From: Veillonella sp. CHU740
Lineage (GTDB): Bacteria; Bacillota; Negativicutes; Veillonellales; Veillonellaceae
Assembly: GCF_003992055.1 (NCBI RefSeq)
Contig: NZ_RQVD01000005.1
Coordinates: 62,001-126,000, forward strand
Reading direction: 5' to 3'
Length of the DNA: 64,000 bases
The position numbers and the translations under genes are program-made. Below, in pieces: positions 26,522 through 35,517 of this stretch. The notes beneath the pieces were generated by a model that saw only the letters and a program-made list of their open reading frames with translations, was not told the DNA's origin and did no database searches. Position 1 is the first letter of the stretch; each line of letters starts with the position of its first letter.

Positions 26522-28447
26522 TTATACGTCTTGAATGATTGGCAGAATCATAGGACGACGACGTGTTTTTTCATAGAAGAATTTTCCTAATGTATCACGT
26601 ACTACTGTTTTAATCGTAGTCCAATCTTTAATATGATCCATTTCGCATTTCTCTACAGCTGCATCCACACGACGTTGTGCTTCGCTCAACAATTCTTCTG
26701 CATCTCGCACATACACAAAGCCACGAGATAACATATCAGGTCCTGCTACGATAGTACCAGATGCACGGTCCATTGCCATAACAACTACAACCATACCTTC
26801 TTGTGCCAATTGTTGACGATCGCGGATAACGATATTACCTACATCACCTACGCCTAATCCATCAACGAAGACTTTACCCGCTGGTACACGGCCTGCCAAT
26901 CGACCTGTACGTGTAGTGAACTCGAAGATTTGACCATTATCGCCAACTAATACATTGCTAGGTTTTACGATACCCATAGATACTGCAAGTTCACCATGTT
27001 TTTTCAACATGCGATATTCACCATGAACAGGGATAAAGAATTTAGGACGTACTAGATTTAGCATAGTTTTTAAATCTTCTTGGCTACCATGTCCAGATAC
27101 GTGGATGCCACGATCCTTACCATATACTACATGAGCGCCTTGGCGCAACAAGTTATCGATCGTACGCCCTACTGCCGCTTCATTACCTGGAATCGGTGTC
27201 GCAGAAATAATCACTGTATCATTAGGGGTAATCTCTACTGTGCGGTGATTGTTAGTAGACATACGAGATAAGCCAGCCATTGGCTCACCTTGGGATCCTG
27301 TTGTCAAAATCATGATTTCATCAGCGCGATAGCGATTCATTTCATCATCACCGATGATAGTACCTTCTGGCACAGTCAAGTACCCACGCTCTTGAGCGAT
27401 TTCTGTCACATTTACCATGGAACGGCCTAGCACCACTACTTTACGTTTTGTAGCTACCGCTGCATCAATAGCTTGTTGTAAACGAGATACGTTAGATGCA
27501 AACGTAGCTAGGATAACGCGACCTGTAGCTTCTGCTACAGCACGCATGATCGCTGGTCCTACGGAACTTTCAGATGGTGTAAATCCAGGTTTTTCTACAT
27601 TCGTAGAGTCGGACATTAGTGCCAATACACCTTTATTCCCCAATTCAGCAAATTTATGAACGTCCATCAATTTACCATCCACCGGTGTTTGGTCCACTTT
27701 GAAGTCACCTGTATGTACTACTGTACCTACTGGTGTTTCTAAGAAGATTGCACACGCATCTGGAATGGAATGGTTCGTTTGGATAAAGCCAACCTTAAAG
27801 CATCCAATTTTAAATTCGTCTCCAGCTTTTACGATTTGTAATTTTTTTGCCTTTACATGATGTTCTTTTAATTTACCTTCAATCAAGCCGCATACTAAGT
27901 TCGTAGCATATACAGGCACATTGATTTCTTTTAATAAATACGCCAAGGATCCGATATGATCTTCGTGACCATGTGTAATCACAACAGCGCGCACTTTATC
28001 TTTATTTTCGATTAAGTACGTCATATCAGGAATTACGATGTCAACGCCGAGCATATCATTCTCAGGGAATGCCAAGCCCGCATCTAACACAACGATATCA
28101 TCACCATATTGGAAGATGGTCATGTTTTTACCAATCTCACCTAGACCACCTAATGGAATAATTTGTAATTTATCTTTGCGCACATGAGTACGTGGTGTCT
28201 GTTCTTGCTTTTCCACACTTGTATTCGTCCGTTGTGGTCGGCGAGGTCCACGATTCCCTTGACGACGTTCTGTCCCTTCACCTTGCACTCGTTGGCGTGG
28301 AGCTCGTTCTCTATCACCTTCTGCTTTCACAGTAACACGACGGTTTTGTCCTGTTGTGCGTCGTGTACGAGTGGTTGGACGTTGACGTTGTTGTGTGCCT
28401 TCTCCTGCTGTCGCAGTCAAAGTCGTTCTTTCTTCTTGTATATTCAA
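26522..28447 (-). CDS. rnj: Ribonuclease J with long basic N-terminal extension
   Basis: Metallo-beta-lactamase/beta-CASP nuclease for mRNA turnover and rRNA processing. The 641-residue protein is about 85-90 residues longer than Bacillus RNase J1 because of an N-terminal Arg/Gln/Thr-rich, low-complexity extension (residues 1-90, for example TRTRRTTGQNRR and RRQGNRGPRRPQR). The catalytic core starts at KLQIIPLGGLGEIGKNM; the zinc motif HGHEDHIGS is near 155, HTGDFK near 240 and HVSGHGSQEDL later. The extension is probably a disordered RNA-binding or scaffold region. It is preceded by a long structured leader. Confidence 0.96.
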   Translation of the reverse strand: MNIQEERTTLTATAGEGTQQRQRPTTRTRRTTGQNRRVTVKAEGDRERAPRQRVQGEGTERRQGNRGPRRPQRTNTSVEKQEQTPRTHVRKDKLQIIPLGGLGEIGKNMTIFQYGDDIVVLDAGLAFPENDMLGVDIVIPDMTYLIENKDKVRAVVITHGHEDHIGSLAYLLKEINVPVYATNLVCGLIEGKLKEHHVKAKKLQIVKAGDEFKIGCFKVGFIQTNHSIPDACAIFLETPVGTVVHTGDFKVDQTPVDGKLMDVHKFAELGNKGVLALMSDSTNVEKPGFTPSESSVGPAIMRAVAEATGRVILATFASNVSRLQQAIDAAVATKRKVVVLGRSMVNVTEIAQERGYLTVPEGTIIGDDEMNRYRADEIMILTTGSQGEPMAGLSRMSTNNHRTVEITPNDTVIISATPIPGNEAAVGRTIDNLLRQGAHVVYGKDRGIHVSGHGSQEDLKTMLNLVRPKFFIPVHGEYRMLKKHGELAVSMGIVKPSNVLVGDNGQIFEFTTRTGRLAGRVPAGKVFVDGLGVGDVGNIVIRDRQQLAQEGMVVVVMAMDRASGTIVAGPDMLSRGFVYVRDAEELLSEAQRRVDAAVEKCEMDHIKDWTTIKTVVRDTLGKFFYEKTRRRPMILPIIQDV

Positions 28448-28499
28448 AATTTCCTCCTACGGGACTATAGTTGTACTGTCTATACATACTACCATAGTC

Positions 28500-28723
28500 C
28501 ATGACTATATAATCCCATCCACCGATGGTTGAGCATGTATCGGCATGTAAGCACAAATAGATATCTATTCCTGTCTGTATTGGTATAGCAAAACACTGTG
28601 AGAAACTTTTCTCACTATCTATGTCACATTTTTCTACACAGCTAAACATATACCTACCATATATGCTTAGGCACTGTGAGTTCTGGTGGAACCCGGTGGG
28701 TTCATAAGCCGATCAAAATAATT
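28500..28723 (-). ncRNA. Structured leader or small RNA upstream of RNase J
   Basis: A promoter (see next entry) starts a transcript near 28723. Within it: ATCGGC near the 5' end can pair with GCCGAT about 185 bases later; GAACCC-ACC-GGGTTC forms a tight hairpin; GTGAGAA-AAGT-TTCTCAC forms another; and CTCACAGTG occurs twice, so the GTGAG strand has two alternative partners. This looks like a regulated leader or an independent RNA of about 190 bases. I considered 6S RNA but cannot establish it. No clear terminator precedes the gene. Confidence 0.45.
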
Positions 28724-28729
28724 ACTTTA

Positions 28730-28759
28730 ATTATACTATACTCTATCTTTTCTAATCAA
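28730..28759 (-). promoter_or_regulatory. Promoter of the RNase J leader
   Basis: Minus strand: -35 TTGATT (28754-28759), an 18-base spacer and -10 TATAAT (28730-28735), placing the start about 275 bases before the RNase J ATG. Confidence 0.65.
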
Positions 28760-28802
28760 CTAAGGCCCTTACAATTCAGCCCCAAAAATTTGCAATTCAA
28801 CG

Positions 28803-28864
28803 TTGCACTTTACGCATTCTAGTTTTATAATGTAAACGAAGTGAAGTTTTTCTAAGTTTACAAT
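28803..28864 (+). promoter_or_regulatory. bio operon promoter with BirA operator
   Basis: -35 TTGCAC (28803-28808), 17-base spacer, -10 TATAAT (28826-28831). Overlapping its end, TGTAAAC (28831-28837) and GTTTACA (28856-28862) are perfect inverted arms separated by 18 bases, the geometry of Firmicutes BirA sites (TGTWAAC-N16..18-GTTWACA). BirA with biotinyl-AMP should block this promoter. Confidence 0.85.
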
Positions 28865-28878
28865 TAGGAGGTTATGTT

Positions 28879-29379
28879 ATGAACAAGGTAAGTATCCACA
28901 GTATTGCTGAAATCGGTATCTTAACGGCTATGATGACAATCCTTGGAGGATTGAAAATCCCCAATATCATCCCTGGTGTAGAATTCCAGCTGTCAGCTCC
29001 ACTGGCTGTCGCTATCTGTGCTGCCTTTGGATTTCGCAAGTACATCATTTGCGGCTGTTTATCTAGCGCCATCGGTTTGGTACTAGGTACGCAAAATTTA
29101 CTAAATGTAGCCATTGCTATGCAATTCCGCCTCATCGTAGGTTTCATTTTATGGGTCGGTAAGAACCGCATGTGGTCGATTCTCGTTTCTGGACCCATTG
29201 CCTCTGCCATTGCTCGCATTACAATTGGCCTGTCCTTTGGAAAAATGGTCATTCCTATGCTCATCGCCGCCGTACCCGGTATGATCTTTACAGTCATCGT
29301 AAGTCCTCTCTTTGTAGGGATTTTCCGCCGCTTACCTCGACTCGCTAAGACGACAACTATGAAAGTAAAACAAGGGTAA
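28879..29379 (+). CDS. ECF transporter S component, biotin-pathway linked
   Basis: A 166-residue membrane protein with five to six hydrophobic segments, the size and shape of an energy-coupling-factor substrate-binding subunit; it would need the shared EcfAAT module encoded elsewhere. N-terminus SIAEIGILTAMMTILGGLKI is typical of S components. It is not an obvious BioY. It is the first gene behind a BirA operator and is followed by bioW (6 bases) and bioF, so it probably imports biotin or a precursor such as pimelate. An AGGAGG site lies 9 bases before the ATG. Confidence 0.75.
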   Translation: MNKVSIHSIAEIGILTAMMTILGGLKIPNIIPGVEFQLSAPLAVAICAAFGFRKYIICGCLSSAIGLVLGTQNLLNVAIAMQFRLIVGFILWVGKNRMWSILVSGPIASAIARITIGLSFGKMVIPMLIAAVPGMIFTVIVSPLFVGIFRRLPRLAKTTTMKVKQG

Positions 29380-29385
29380 AATCTC

Positions 29386-30129
29386 ATGGTATATAGTATT
29401 CGTATGCGCTCTGCCCAAGGCGGCCCTCACGAGCAGGGCGGCCAGCACATTTCCGGAGCAGAGCGATTAGTCTCCTTGGAGAATCTTACTAAGGTATCCC
29501 AAGAATTTTTAGAGCGTGCCCTTCATCATAGCAAAGGTCAACCTGATTTCATCAACCTACAAATTGATGAAATTCCTGACACCTCGGTGGTGAAAGTCCC
29601 CGCTCTTTCCATCAAAACCACAGAGGCTAGTTCCATTTCTGAAGCCCATGCTATAGCGACATCCTTATTGCAGAATGCCCATATCTCCGATCAGGCCATC
29701 ACTGCAGCCTTTCATCAATTACAACAAAATACGGAGACTGTCAGTGGCGCTTGGTTAGTGCAAGCAGATACGGGAGCCATCCACCCTCAGACAGTTCGTG
29801 TGTCTCGTATGGATGCAGAACGAGAAGAAGATATCCATCAACATCTGCAATCACACCACTGTTCCTCTATGCATTCTAGAGAAGCCCTCATTTTGGCTAG
29901 TAAAGTATTGGCCTCTCCTCATATTGTAGGGGAACTCTGTTGGTCCGATGATCCAGATTACACCACAGGCTATGTATCCTATGGCAATACCTATCATCGC
30001 CTCAGCCCTATGAAAGACTACGGCAGCCCTATCGGTGGTCGTGTATTTTTTATAGCTCCATACACACCATTGGAAGAGCTCATTACCTATTTAACTTCTA
30101 CACCCACTTGGGTGACTACGAAAGGGTAG
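29386..30129 (+). CDS. bioW: 6-carboxyhexanoate-CoA ligase (pimeloyl-CoA synthetase)
   Basis: Activates pimelate to pimeloyl-CoA with ATP, the entry into biotin synthesis. 247 residues. The N-terminus YSIRMRSAQGG and the following HISGAERLV are the family hallmark, and GGRVFFI near residue 219 is the conserved C-terminal part. It lies between the S component and bioF and has only a weak ribosome-binding site (GGG), consistent with coupling to the gene before. Using BioW means free pimelate is required, by uptake or synthesis. Confidence 0.92.
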   Translation: MVYSIRMRSAQGGPHEQGGQHISGAERLVSLENLTKVSQEFLERALHHSKGQPDFINLQIDEIPDTSVVKVPALSIKTTEASSISEAHAIATSLLQNAHISDQAITAAFHQLQQNTETVSGAWLVQADTGAIHPQTVRVSRMDAEREEDIHQHLQSHHCSSMHSREALILASKVLASPHIVGELCWSDDPDYTTGYVSYGNTYHRLSPMKDYGSPIGGRVFFIAPYTPLEELITYLTSTPTWVTTKG

Positions 30130-30133
30130 TTGT

Positions 30134-31294
30134 ATGTTTCAACGTTATCAAGCTGCCTTATCACAGCGTCAAGAGGAAGCTCAGTTTCGCTCTCCTCACA
30201 CCTATACACCAGTAGATGCAACCCATGTTATCTATCATGGTAGCACCTATTTAATGATGGCTTCTAACAATTATTTAGGACTCACTCATCATCCACATGT
30301 ACAAGCACGAGCTAAGCATGCGGTAGACACTTATGGCACTGGCTCCGGTGGTGCGCGCCTTACCTCTGGATCCTTTCCCTTATTTGAAGAATTAGAAACT
30401 AAACTTGCTGCCTGGAAAGGAACAGAAGCAGCGCTTACTTTCACCGCTGGATTTATGGCAAATCTAGGCACTATTACAGCCCTTGCTAAACCAGGTGATA
30501 TAATTTTTAGTGATCAATGGAATCACGCCAGTCTCATCGATGGATGTCGTCTCAGCGGCGCTACCGTGAAAGTCTATCCTCACAAGGATATAGCAACATT
30601 GGAAGCTATGCTCCAGGACTCTGCTGCATCCTCGATGCGCTTCATCATTACCGATGGAGTATTTAGCATGGACGGCGATCTGACCCCTCTGCCTGAGCTA
30701 TTAGACCTAGCCAATCGATATGATGCGCTTCTCATCGTAGATGATGCCCATGCCACAGGTGTGATTGGTGATGGCCGTGGTACAGCACATCACTTTCACT
30801 GTGAAAGCCCTCGTATCATCACCACTGGCACCATGAGTAAGGCCTTGGGTGCCATCGGTGGCTACGTTTGTGGTACTCAAACGATGATTGACTATATCAT
30901 CAATCACAGTCGTCCTTTTATCTTTGCCACTGCCTTATCACCTGCTGATATTGGCGCTAGCATTGGAGCTTTGGAAGTACTAGAGGATGACCCAAGTGTG
31001 TATGCCAATCTCCGCATCAATACGGAGTATATGCACCATGCCTTACGTTCCTTAGGCATCCCTGGCTCCTCAGATACACCTATCTTCCCCATTATTATAG
31101 GATCCAACGAAGACACGCTCAGCGCTAGTCGAATCTGCAAAGAACACCGTATCATACTCAGTGCCATCCGTCCACCAACCGTCCCAGTCAACACAGGACG
31201 ATTACGCTTAACCGTAACCGCTTCGCATACACAACAAGACTTACAAACAGTGATTGAAATACTACAAAAACTACCAACAGTAACAAAACTATAA
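30134..31294 (+). CDS. bioF: 8-amino-7-oxononanoate synthase
   Basis: PLP enzyme that condenses pimeloyl-CoA with alanine. 386 residues. Motifs: NNYLGLTHHP near residue 45, GTGSGGARLTSG, the DDAHATGVIG Asp/His pair that holds PLP, and the PLP lysine in TGTMSKALGAIGG near residue 236. Four bases behind bioW, last gene of the BirA-regulated unit. bioA, bioD and bioB are not in this window. Confidence 0.95.
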   Translation: MFQRYQAALSQRQEEAQFRSPHTYTPVDATHVIYHGSTYLMMASNNYLGLTHHPHVQARAKHAVDTYGTGSGGARLTSGSFPLFEELETKLAAWKGTEAALTFTAGFMANLGTITALAKPGDIIFSDQWNHASLIDGCRLSGATVKVYPHKDIATLEAMLQDSAASSMRFIITDGVFSMDGDLTPLPELLDLANRYDALLIVDDAHATGVIGDGRGTAHHFHCESPRIITTGTMSKALGAIGGYVCGTQTMIDYIINHSRPFIFATALSPADIGASIGALEVLEDDPSVYANLRINTEYMHHALRSLGIPGSSDTPIFPIIIGSNEDTLSASRICKEHRIILSAIRPPTVPVNTGRLRLTVTASHTQQDLQTVIEILQKLPTVTKL

Positions 31295-31351
31295 TATGGG
31301 CGATTCTAAATCACTATGTTACGTTTTGGCAATAGAGTAACCACTAAAACA

Positions 31352-31394
31352 AAAAAGAGGAACGTTAATCAGAAATATTAACGTTTCTCTTTTT
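31352..31394 (+). terminator. Terminator of the bio operon
   Basis: AAAAAGAGGAACGTTAAT pairs with ATTAACGTTTCTCTTTTT (18 positions, one mismatch) around 7 bases, 58 bases behind bioF, with T run. Confidence 0.9.
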
Positions 31395-31519
31395 ACATTC
31401 AATTAAAATGCAACCTAGCAACGACTCATTTCCTCATCACTTGTTTCCTTCACCAATTGATGCTATTGTAATCTATGCAAAATTCTCAAACAACTGTAGT
31501 TCTCAATAACTTATTTCCA

Positions 31520-31584
31520 AAAAATCCGCATTACTTACTAAAAACATTAGCGCAGATCTGTTTTTAGAAGTGATGCGGATTTTT
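31520..31584. repeat. Dispersed hairpin, family A copy 1
   Basis: AAAATCCGCATTACTT pairs with AAGTGATGCGGATTTT; inner CTAAAAACA/TGTTTTTAG pair too. Related copies with compensating outer-stem changes lie at 43013-43050, 44924-44981 and 45071-45133. Here it sits between two convergent genes; a further partial right arm (AAAGTAATGCGAATTT) follows at about 31597-31612. Confidence 0.75.
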
Positions 31585-31616
31585 CCTCTGTTTTTCAAAG
31601 TAATGCGAATTTATAT

Positions 31617-32315
31617 CTACAATGTTTCGCAAAACTCTTTAAATTGTTGCTTATATAAACCTGCCCCTCCATTAGCGGGGTGGCGCAACGTAGCTTGTAC
31701 CTTCACACCATAGTCTTGCAAGGTTTGGCTCGATTTTTGTCCCACCCCAAGAATCTGGGCATCCGGAAATAACTTCATCAACTCTGATGTATATGCCCAT
31801 CCTTGATCTAATTCTTCGTTGGTAGGCGTTCGATTCGTCAATCCATCATCCCCCTTATAAGGATGAAACGGAAAAATATTCCACAAGACGACTTCATAAG
31901 GATCCATGTTTGCATCTAACATAGCATTCCAGACCACAGAATCAGTAGGTTCATTAAAACCTTTCTCTCGTTGCGTTTGCTTTGTTATGAATACACTACT
32001 TCCATTGCTCGTTCGCGTCGGTTCTACTCCTGAAAACACCATAGTTGAAGACACTGTTGGATGAAATCCTAAGAGCATTCTTTCACAGGTCATAGCAATC
32101 CCCGTAAAGCGCCCGCCTTGATAGCCTACTGCTTCCGCTATAATCAGCATTTTAGCTTTTCCAATGCGTTCTTCCAAATAGGCCGATAATTGACGGCGCC
32201 GAATCAAACTCGATCGCTTATGTATATCATATCGCTCATCATAGTCTTTCCAAGGATTGAATACTTGCGGCGCTGAAAAAGCTTGCAATCGTTTCATAAA
32301 CCGTTCTACTGACAT
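31617..32315 (-). CDS. Uracil-DNA-glycosylase superfamily protein
   Basis: A 232-residue cytoplasmic protein with the UDG fold signatures IIAEAVGYQGGRFTGIAMT near residues 58-76 and the C-terminal LRHPANGG. The middle stretch VVLWNIFPFHPY corresponds to the family motif that holds the base. The family includes true uracil glycosylases and uncharacterised members; activity is not certain because the first motif has Glu-Ala-Val rather than a classic GQDPY. Its start lies 10 bases behind the GT39 gene, so they may be cotranscribed. Confidence 0.75.
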   Translation of the reverse strand: MSVERFMKRLQAFSAPQVFNPWKDYDERYDIHKRSSLIRRRQLSAYLEERIGKAKMLIIAEAVGYQGGRFTGIAMTCERMLLGFHPTVSSTMVFSGVEPTRTSNGSSVFITKQTQREKGFNEPTDSVVWNAMLDANMDPYEVVLWNIFPFHPYKGDDGLTNRTPTNEELDQGWAYTSELMKLFPDAQILGVGQKSSQTLQDYGVKVQATLRHPANGGAGLYKQQFKEFCETL

Positions 32316-32325
32316 AGTAATTCCT

Positions 32326-33930
32326 TTACTTAGTTCGCAAAATAGCTACTTTATCCGTTACATCTTGTCGGTGCAACAGCACGCCTACTTCCGAGGCTTT
32401 CAACGTATTTGCATCATTCATATTCGTAATAATCAGCAAATCTTCTCCAGCTTTCACACGGCGATAGAATTCTGACCGTGGCATTTGAGGCATCACATCT
32501 TTACCTTTCCACTTATCACTACGTGATTCCTTAGACGATGCATCCTCGTCATCTCCATAGACGCGAACTGGCGTTTTATCAAGATAGTACGGAATCGATG
32601 TTGCATAATCACCATAGTAATATATAGCACCTTGATAGGATGCAATATGTTGATGATATGTCACAGAAGACCGTATTGCTAGAAATGGCACTAATGCTTC
32701 CATCAGCACAATCCCTAAAATAGCAAGGGTTCCCACACCAACAGTGATAGGAATCATAATACGTTTTCGGTACCAATAGCACCCCAATAAAAATAACGTA
32801 AAGCCTACTACTAAAGCACGTAATATCCACCAAAATCCCCACGGTGCATAGAAGGAGCCAATCCCCAAAGCCCACCAAAAGACAAAGGTCGGTCCTAATA
32901 GCCACCACCATAGGCGACGTGATGCATCGCTTCGCATCATTTTAATCAATCCCCAAGAGCCAATAAAGCTAAAGGGTATCACAGATATAAACGCATAGGT
33001 TGGATATTTTGTAGCCATCACTGTATAAAACAAAATCGTTCCCCAGCCTAAGGTCATAGCATAGATATAAAAAGATGGCTTCTTTTTCCATCCTTGATAC
33101 ATGCCGTATAAAATAGCCCCTGTCCAAGGTAAAGACCCACCTAAGAATATGGGCAAGTAATACCACCAATGATTCGCTTCTGGATGTTCCGATTGGGTTG
33201 CTCTCGTCACATTATGTAAACCTAAGAACCCATTGATGAAATCCATCCCATGTGCACTATACATATAGCCATACCACGGTAAGACAATGAGAATAAAGGC
33301 TACTATCCCCTGCCAAGGAAATAAAGCTTTCACCGTCGACCATGAACGGCGTGTACCTGCATATACTAAGAACAACATTCCTGGCAACACTAACCCTACA
33401 GGTCCTTTAGTGAGTACTGCTATCCCAGAAAACACATACGCTGCGGCCATGTGCCATGGATTATTTGTCATAAGCCCTCGATAGGCATAGTAAAAAATAC
33501 CCACTGTGGCAAACAATAGTACCATATCTGTTACGATACCATGTGCCATCACCCAAAATATGAGGGAAGTCCCCATTATACAAGCTGCGCCTAATGCTAA
33601 TAACTTACGCCCCGATATAGTCCGTATACCTTGGTATAAAAAGGCCACTGACAACGCTCCAAATAGGGCCGATGGAAACCTCGATGCAAAATCTGTAAAG
33701 CCAAATACAGAATACGAAAGCGCTAGCAACCAATAGATCATGATGGGCTTATCATACCAAAAATGACCATAAATTTGTGGTGATAACCAATTACCAGACA
33801 GTACCATTTCTTTAGCTGTCAATGCATAGTTTGATTCCACTGGGTCAGTAACTGGCAACAAGTGATTGCCTAGCACATATATACCTATAAAACATATCCA
33901 TACTATATAGGTGAGTCGATGTAGTTTCAT
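32326..33930 (-). CDS. ArnT/PMT-like membrane glycosyltransferase (GT39/GT83)
   Basis: A 534-residue inner-membrane protein with about 12 membrane segments, which moves a sugar from a polyprenyl phosphate carrier to an envelope acceptor on the periplasmic side. The N-terminal DPVESNYALTAKEMV (with the catalytic-type Asp-x-x-Glu) and the following IYGHFWYDKPIMIYWL are characteristic of ArnT-type enzymes. A soluble tail of about 100 residues follows. In a diderm like Veillonella a lipid A or glycan modification is plausible, but the acceptor is unknown. Downstream of dedA by 9 bases. Confidence 0.85.
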   Translation of the reverse strand: MKLHRLTYIVWICFIGIYVLGNHLLPVTDPVESNYALTAKEMVLSGNWLSPQIYGHFWYDKPIMIYWLLALSYSVFGFTDFASRFPSALFGALSVAFLYQGIRTISGRKLLALGAACIMGTSLIFWVMAHGIVTDMVLLFATVGIFYYAYRGLMTNNPWHMAAAYVFSGIAVLTKGPVGLVLPGMLFLVYAGTRRSWSTVKALFPWQGIVAFILIVLPWYGYMYSAHGMDFINGFLGLHNVTRATQSEHPEANHWWYYLPIFLGGSLPWTGAILYGMYQGWKKKPSFYIYAMTLGWGTILFYTVMATKYPTYAFISVIPFSFIGSWGLIKMMRSDASRRLWWWLLGPTFVFWWALGIGSFYAPWGFWWILRALVVGFTLFLLGCYWYRKRIMIPITVGVGTLAILGIVLMEALVPFLAIRSSVTYHQHIASYQGAIYYYGDYATSIPYYLDKTPVRVYGDDEDASSKESRSDKWKGKDVMPQMPRSEFYRRVKAGEDLLIITNMNDANTLKASEVGVLLHRQDVTDKVAILRTK

Positions 33931-33939
33931 AGGTTCCTC

Positions 33940-34533
33940 CTATTTTTGTTTTCGTTTCTTCCATAGCTTAATACCATAGAAAACAGCCAGCACCACAAAG
34001 ACTGCTATCATGACCAATAGTAGCTCATGGTTATATTCAATCACATCTTTCCAATGTTCTCCTAGCTTCATTCCCAACCAAACTAACAAAATCGTCCACG
34101 GGATAGTTCCTAAGGTTGTCCAAATAATAAATGGCGTCATTGGGTATCTTGCCACACCTGCAGGGAAAGAAATGAATGTACGTACACCTGGCAGTAATCG
34201 GCCAATAAAGACTGCTGCTCCACCGTATCGATTGAACAATTTTTCTGCAGCCCCAAACTTATCTTCATTAAATAAAATATATTTCCCATATTTCATTAAT
34301 ACAGGACGACCACCATATTCTCCCAGCCAATAGGACAGAATAGACCCTACAATACCAGCAATAACCCCTACGATAATAGCTGTATTTAAATCAAATACAC
34401 CTTGGAATACAAGATATCCTGCAAAGCCCAAAATAATTTCACTTGGAATGGGAATATTCGCATTCTCTAATACCATTGTCACAAACATGGCAAGGTATCC
34501 ATAGGTTTCCATAAAATTCAATAAATAATCCAC
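33940..34533 (-). CDS. DedA-family membrane protein
   Basis: A 197-residue inner-membrane protein with about five hydrophobic segments. Signatures are ENANIPIPSEIILGFAGY near residue 23, SYWLGEYGGRPVLMKYGKY, and FNRYGGAAVFIGRLLPGVRTFISFPAG near 105-131, which hold the conserved acidic and Arg residues. DedA proteins are membrane lipid transporters or scramblases (undecaprenyl phosphate recycling in some). Its pairing with a polyprenyl-phosphate-dependent glycosyltransferase fits that role. Confidence 0.92.
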   Translation of the reverse strand: MDYLLNFMETYGYLAMFVTMVLENANIPIPSEIILGFAGYLVFQGVFDLNTAIIVGVIAGIVGSILSYWLGEYGGRPVLMKYGKYILFNEDKFGAAEKLFNRYGGAAVFIGRLLPGVRTFISFPAGVARYPMTPFIIWTTLGTIPWTILLVWLGMKLGEHWKDVIEYNHELLLVMIAVFVVLAVFYGIKLWKKRKQK

Positions 34534-34566
34534 TGTACTCTCCTTGTTTATATGGATGTTACCCCA

Positions 34567-35517
34567 TTATTCATCATCATCTTCATCTAATAAATAATCT
34601 TTTGCCATCCATTTTTTAGTAGATGTAAACGTAATCGTTACCCATTTTTCATTTGGATCACCACCGATGGCTAAATCAATTTCATTGCGTATTTCATCAA
34701 GTTCAACAATTGTCTGTTTGGCAAAGTTTTTCGGAATCAAAATATCAATTTCAATCATCTTTACATTACCATAGGCTTGCACGCTGGATACATAGTCTTT
34801 AAATTTATATTTTTGCATGAAAGAATCCATAATGAATTGAATTCGATTATGTAGTTTTAAAGGAGCCACTCCCATAATTTGTTTGACAGATGGAATAATA
34901 ATCTTCAATGCAGATGGCATCATTTGTAAGGACAAAATAATCAATACAATCGGATCGACATAGACAGCCCATTCACCATAGCCAAATCTCTCTAATCCAA
35001 ATGCTACCAAGAAGCTCACTAAAATACCTGCCTCTAACATAGCATCAATCGACCAGCTAATGTTATCAAACTTCACAAGATTGGACTGTAGCTTTTTATT
35101 TTGTTGATGCACGTACAAGTAATACGCTGTATCAGCAATAGTAAATACCGTTGCATAAATAATGGCTGGCCCTACATGAACAGCACGGCCTCCCCCTAAT
35201 AAATCTGTCAAACCAGACAAGAACGCATAGCTTACGATCAGTAATGTAAAACTACCCTCTGCAATCAATACTAATGGCTCAAACTGCCAATACCCAAACT
35301 GAAAGCGCTTACTTGTTTCATTGGACACGAGTCGTGACGTAATGATCATCATCACTTTGATAATTACAGCAATGAAGGATACTACCCCATCTAATAAAAT
35401 AGCACTAGATCCGCTAAATACACCCATCATGGTGCCACCAATAGCAACAAATGACATCAATATAGCAGATTGAATCAATAACCTCTGCTCTACTGCATGT
35501 TTATCTTGAATCATCAT
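34567..35517 (-). CDS. Cation diffusion facilitator-like transporter with atypical metal site
   Basis: A 316-residue protein with six membrane segments and a C-terminal cytoplasmic domain, the CDF layout. The usual metal site in segments 2 and 5 is D-x(3)-D / H-x(3)-D. Here segment 2 reads LLDGVVSFIAV (only the first Asp) and segment 5 reads SWSIDAMLEAG (Ser instead of His). The RFQFGYWQFEPL loop replaces the common FGHGKAE motif. It probably moves a divalent metal other than Zn, or has lost transport. It ends in an acidic tail (LLDEDDDE). It is 33 bases upstream of dedA. Confidence 0.8.
   Translation of the reverse strand: MMIQDKHAVEQRLLIQSAILMSFVAIGGTMMGVFSGSSAILLDGVVSFIAVIIKVMMIITSRLVSNETSKRFQFGYWQFEPLVLIAEGSFTLLIVSYAFLSGLTDLLGGGRAVHVGPAIIYATVFTIADTAYYLYVHQQNKKLQSNLVKFDNISWSIDAMLEAGILVSFLVAFGLERFGYGEWAVYVDPIVLIILSLQMMPSALKIIIPSVKQIMGVAPLKLHNRIQFIMDSFMQKYKFKDYVSSVQAYGNVKMIEIDILIPKNFAKQTIVELDEIRNEIDLAIGGDPNEKWVTITFTSTKKWMAKDYLLDEDDDE

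Noticed and set aside
28500-28723. 6S RNA (ssrS)
   Set aside because: Length and a possible closing stem fit, but I could not trace the long terminal stem and central bubble with confidence; kept as an unnamed structured leader.
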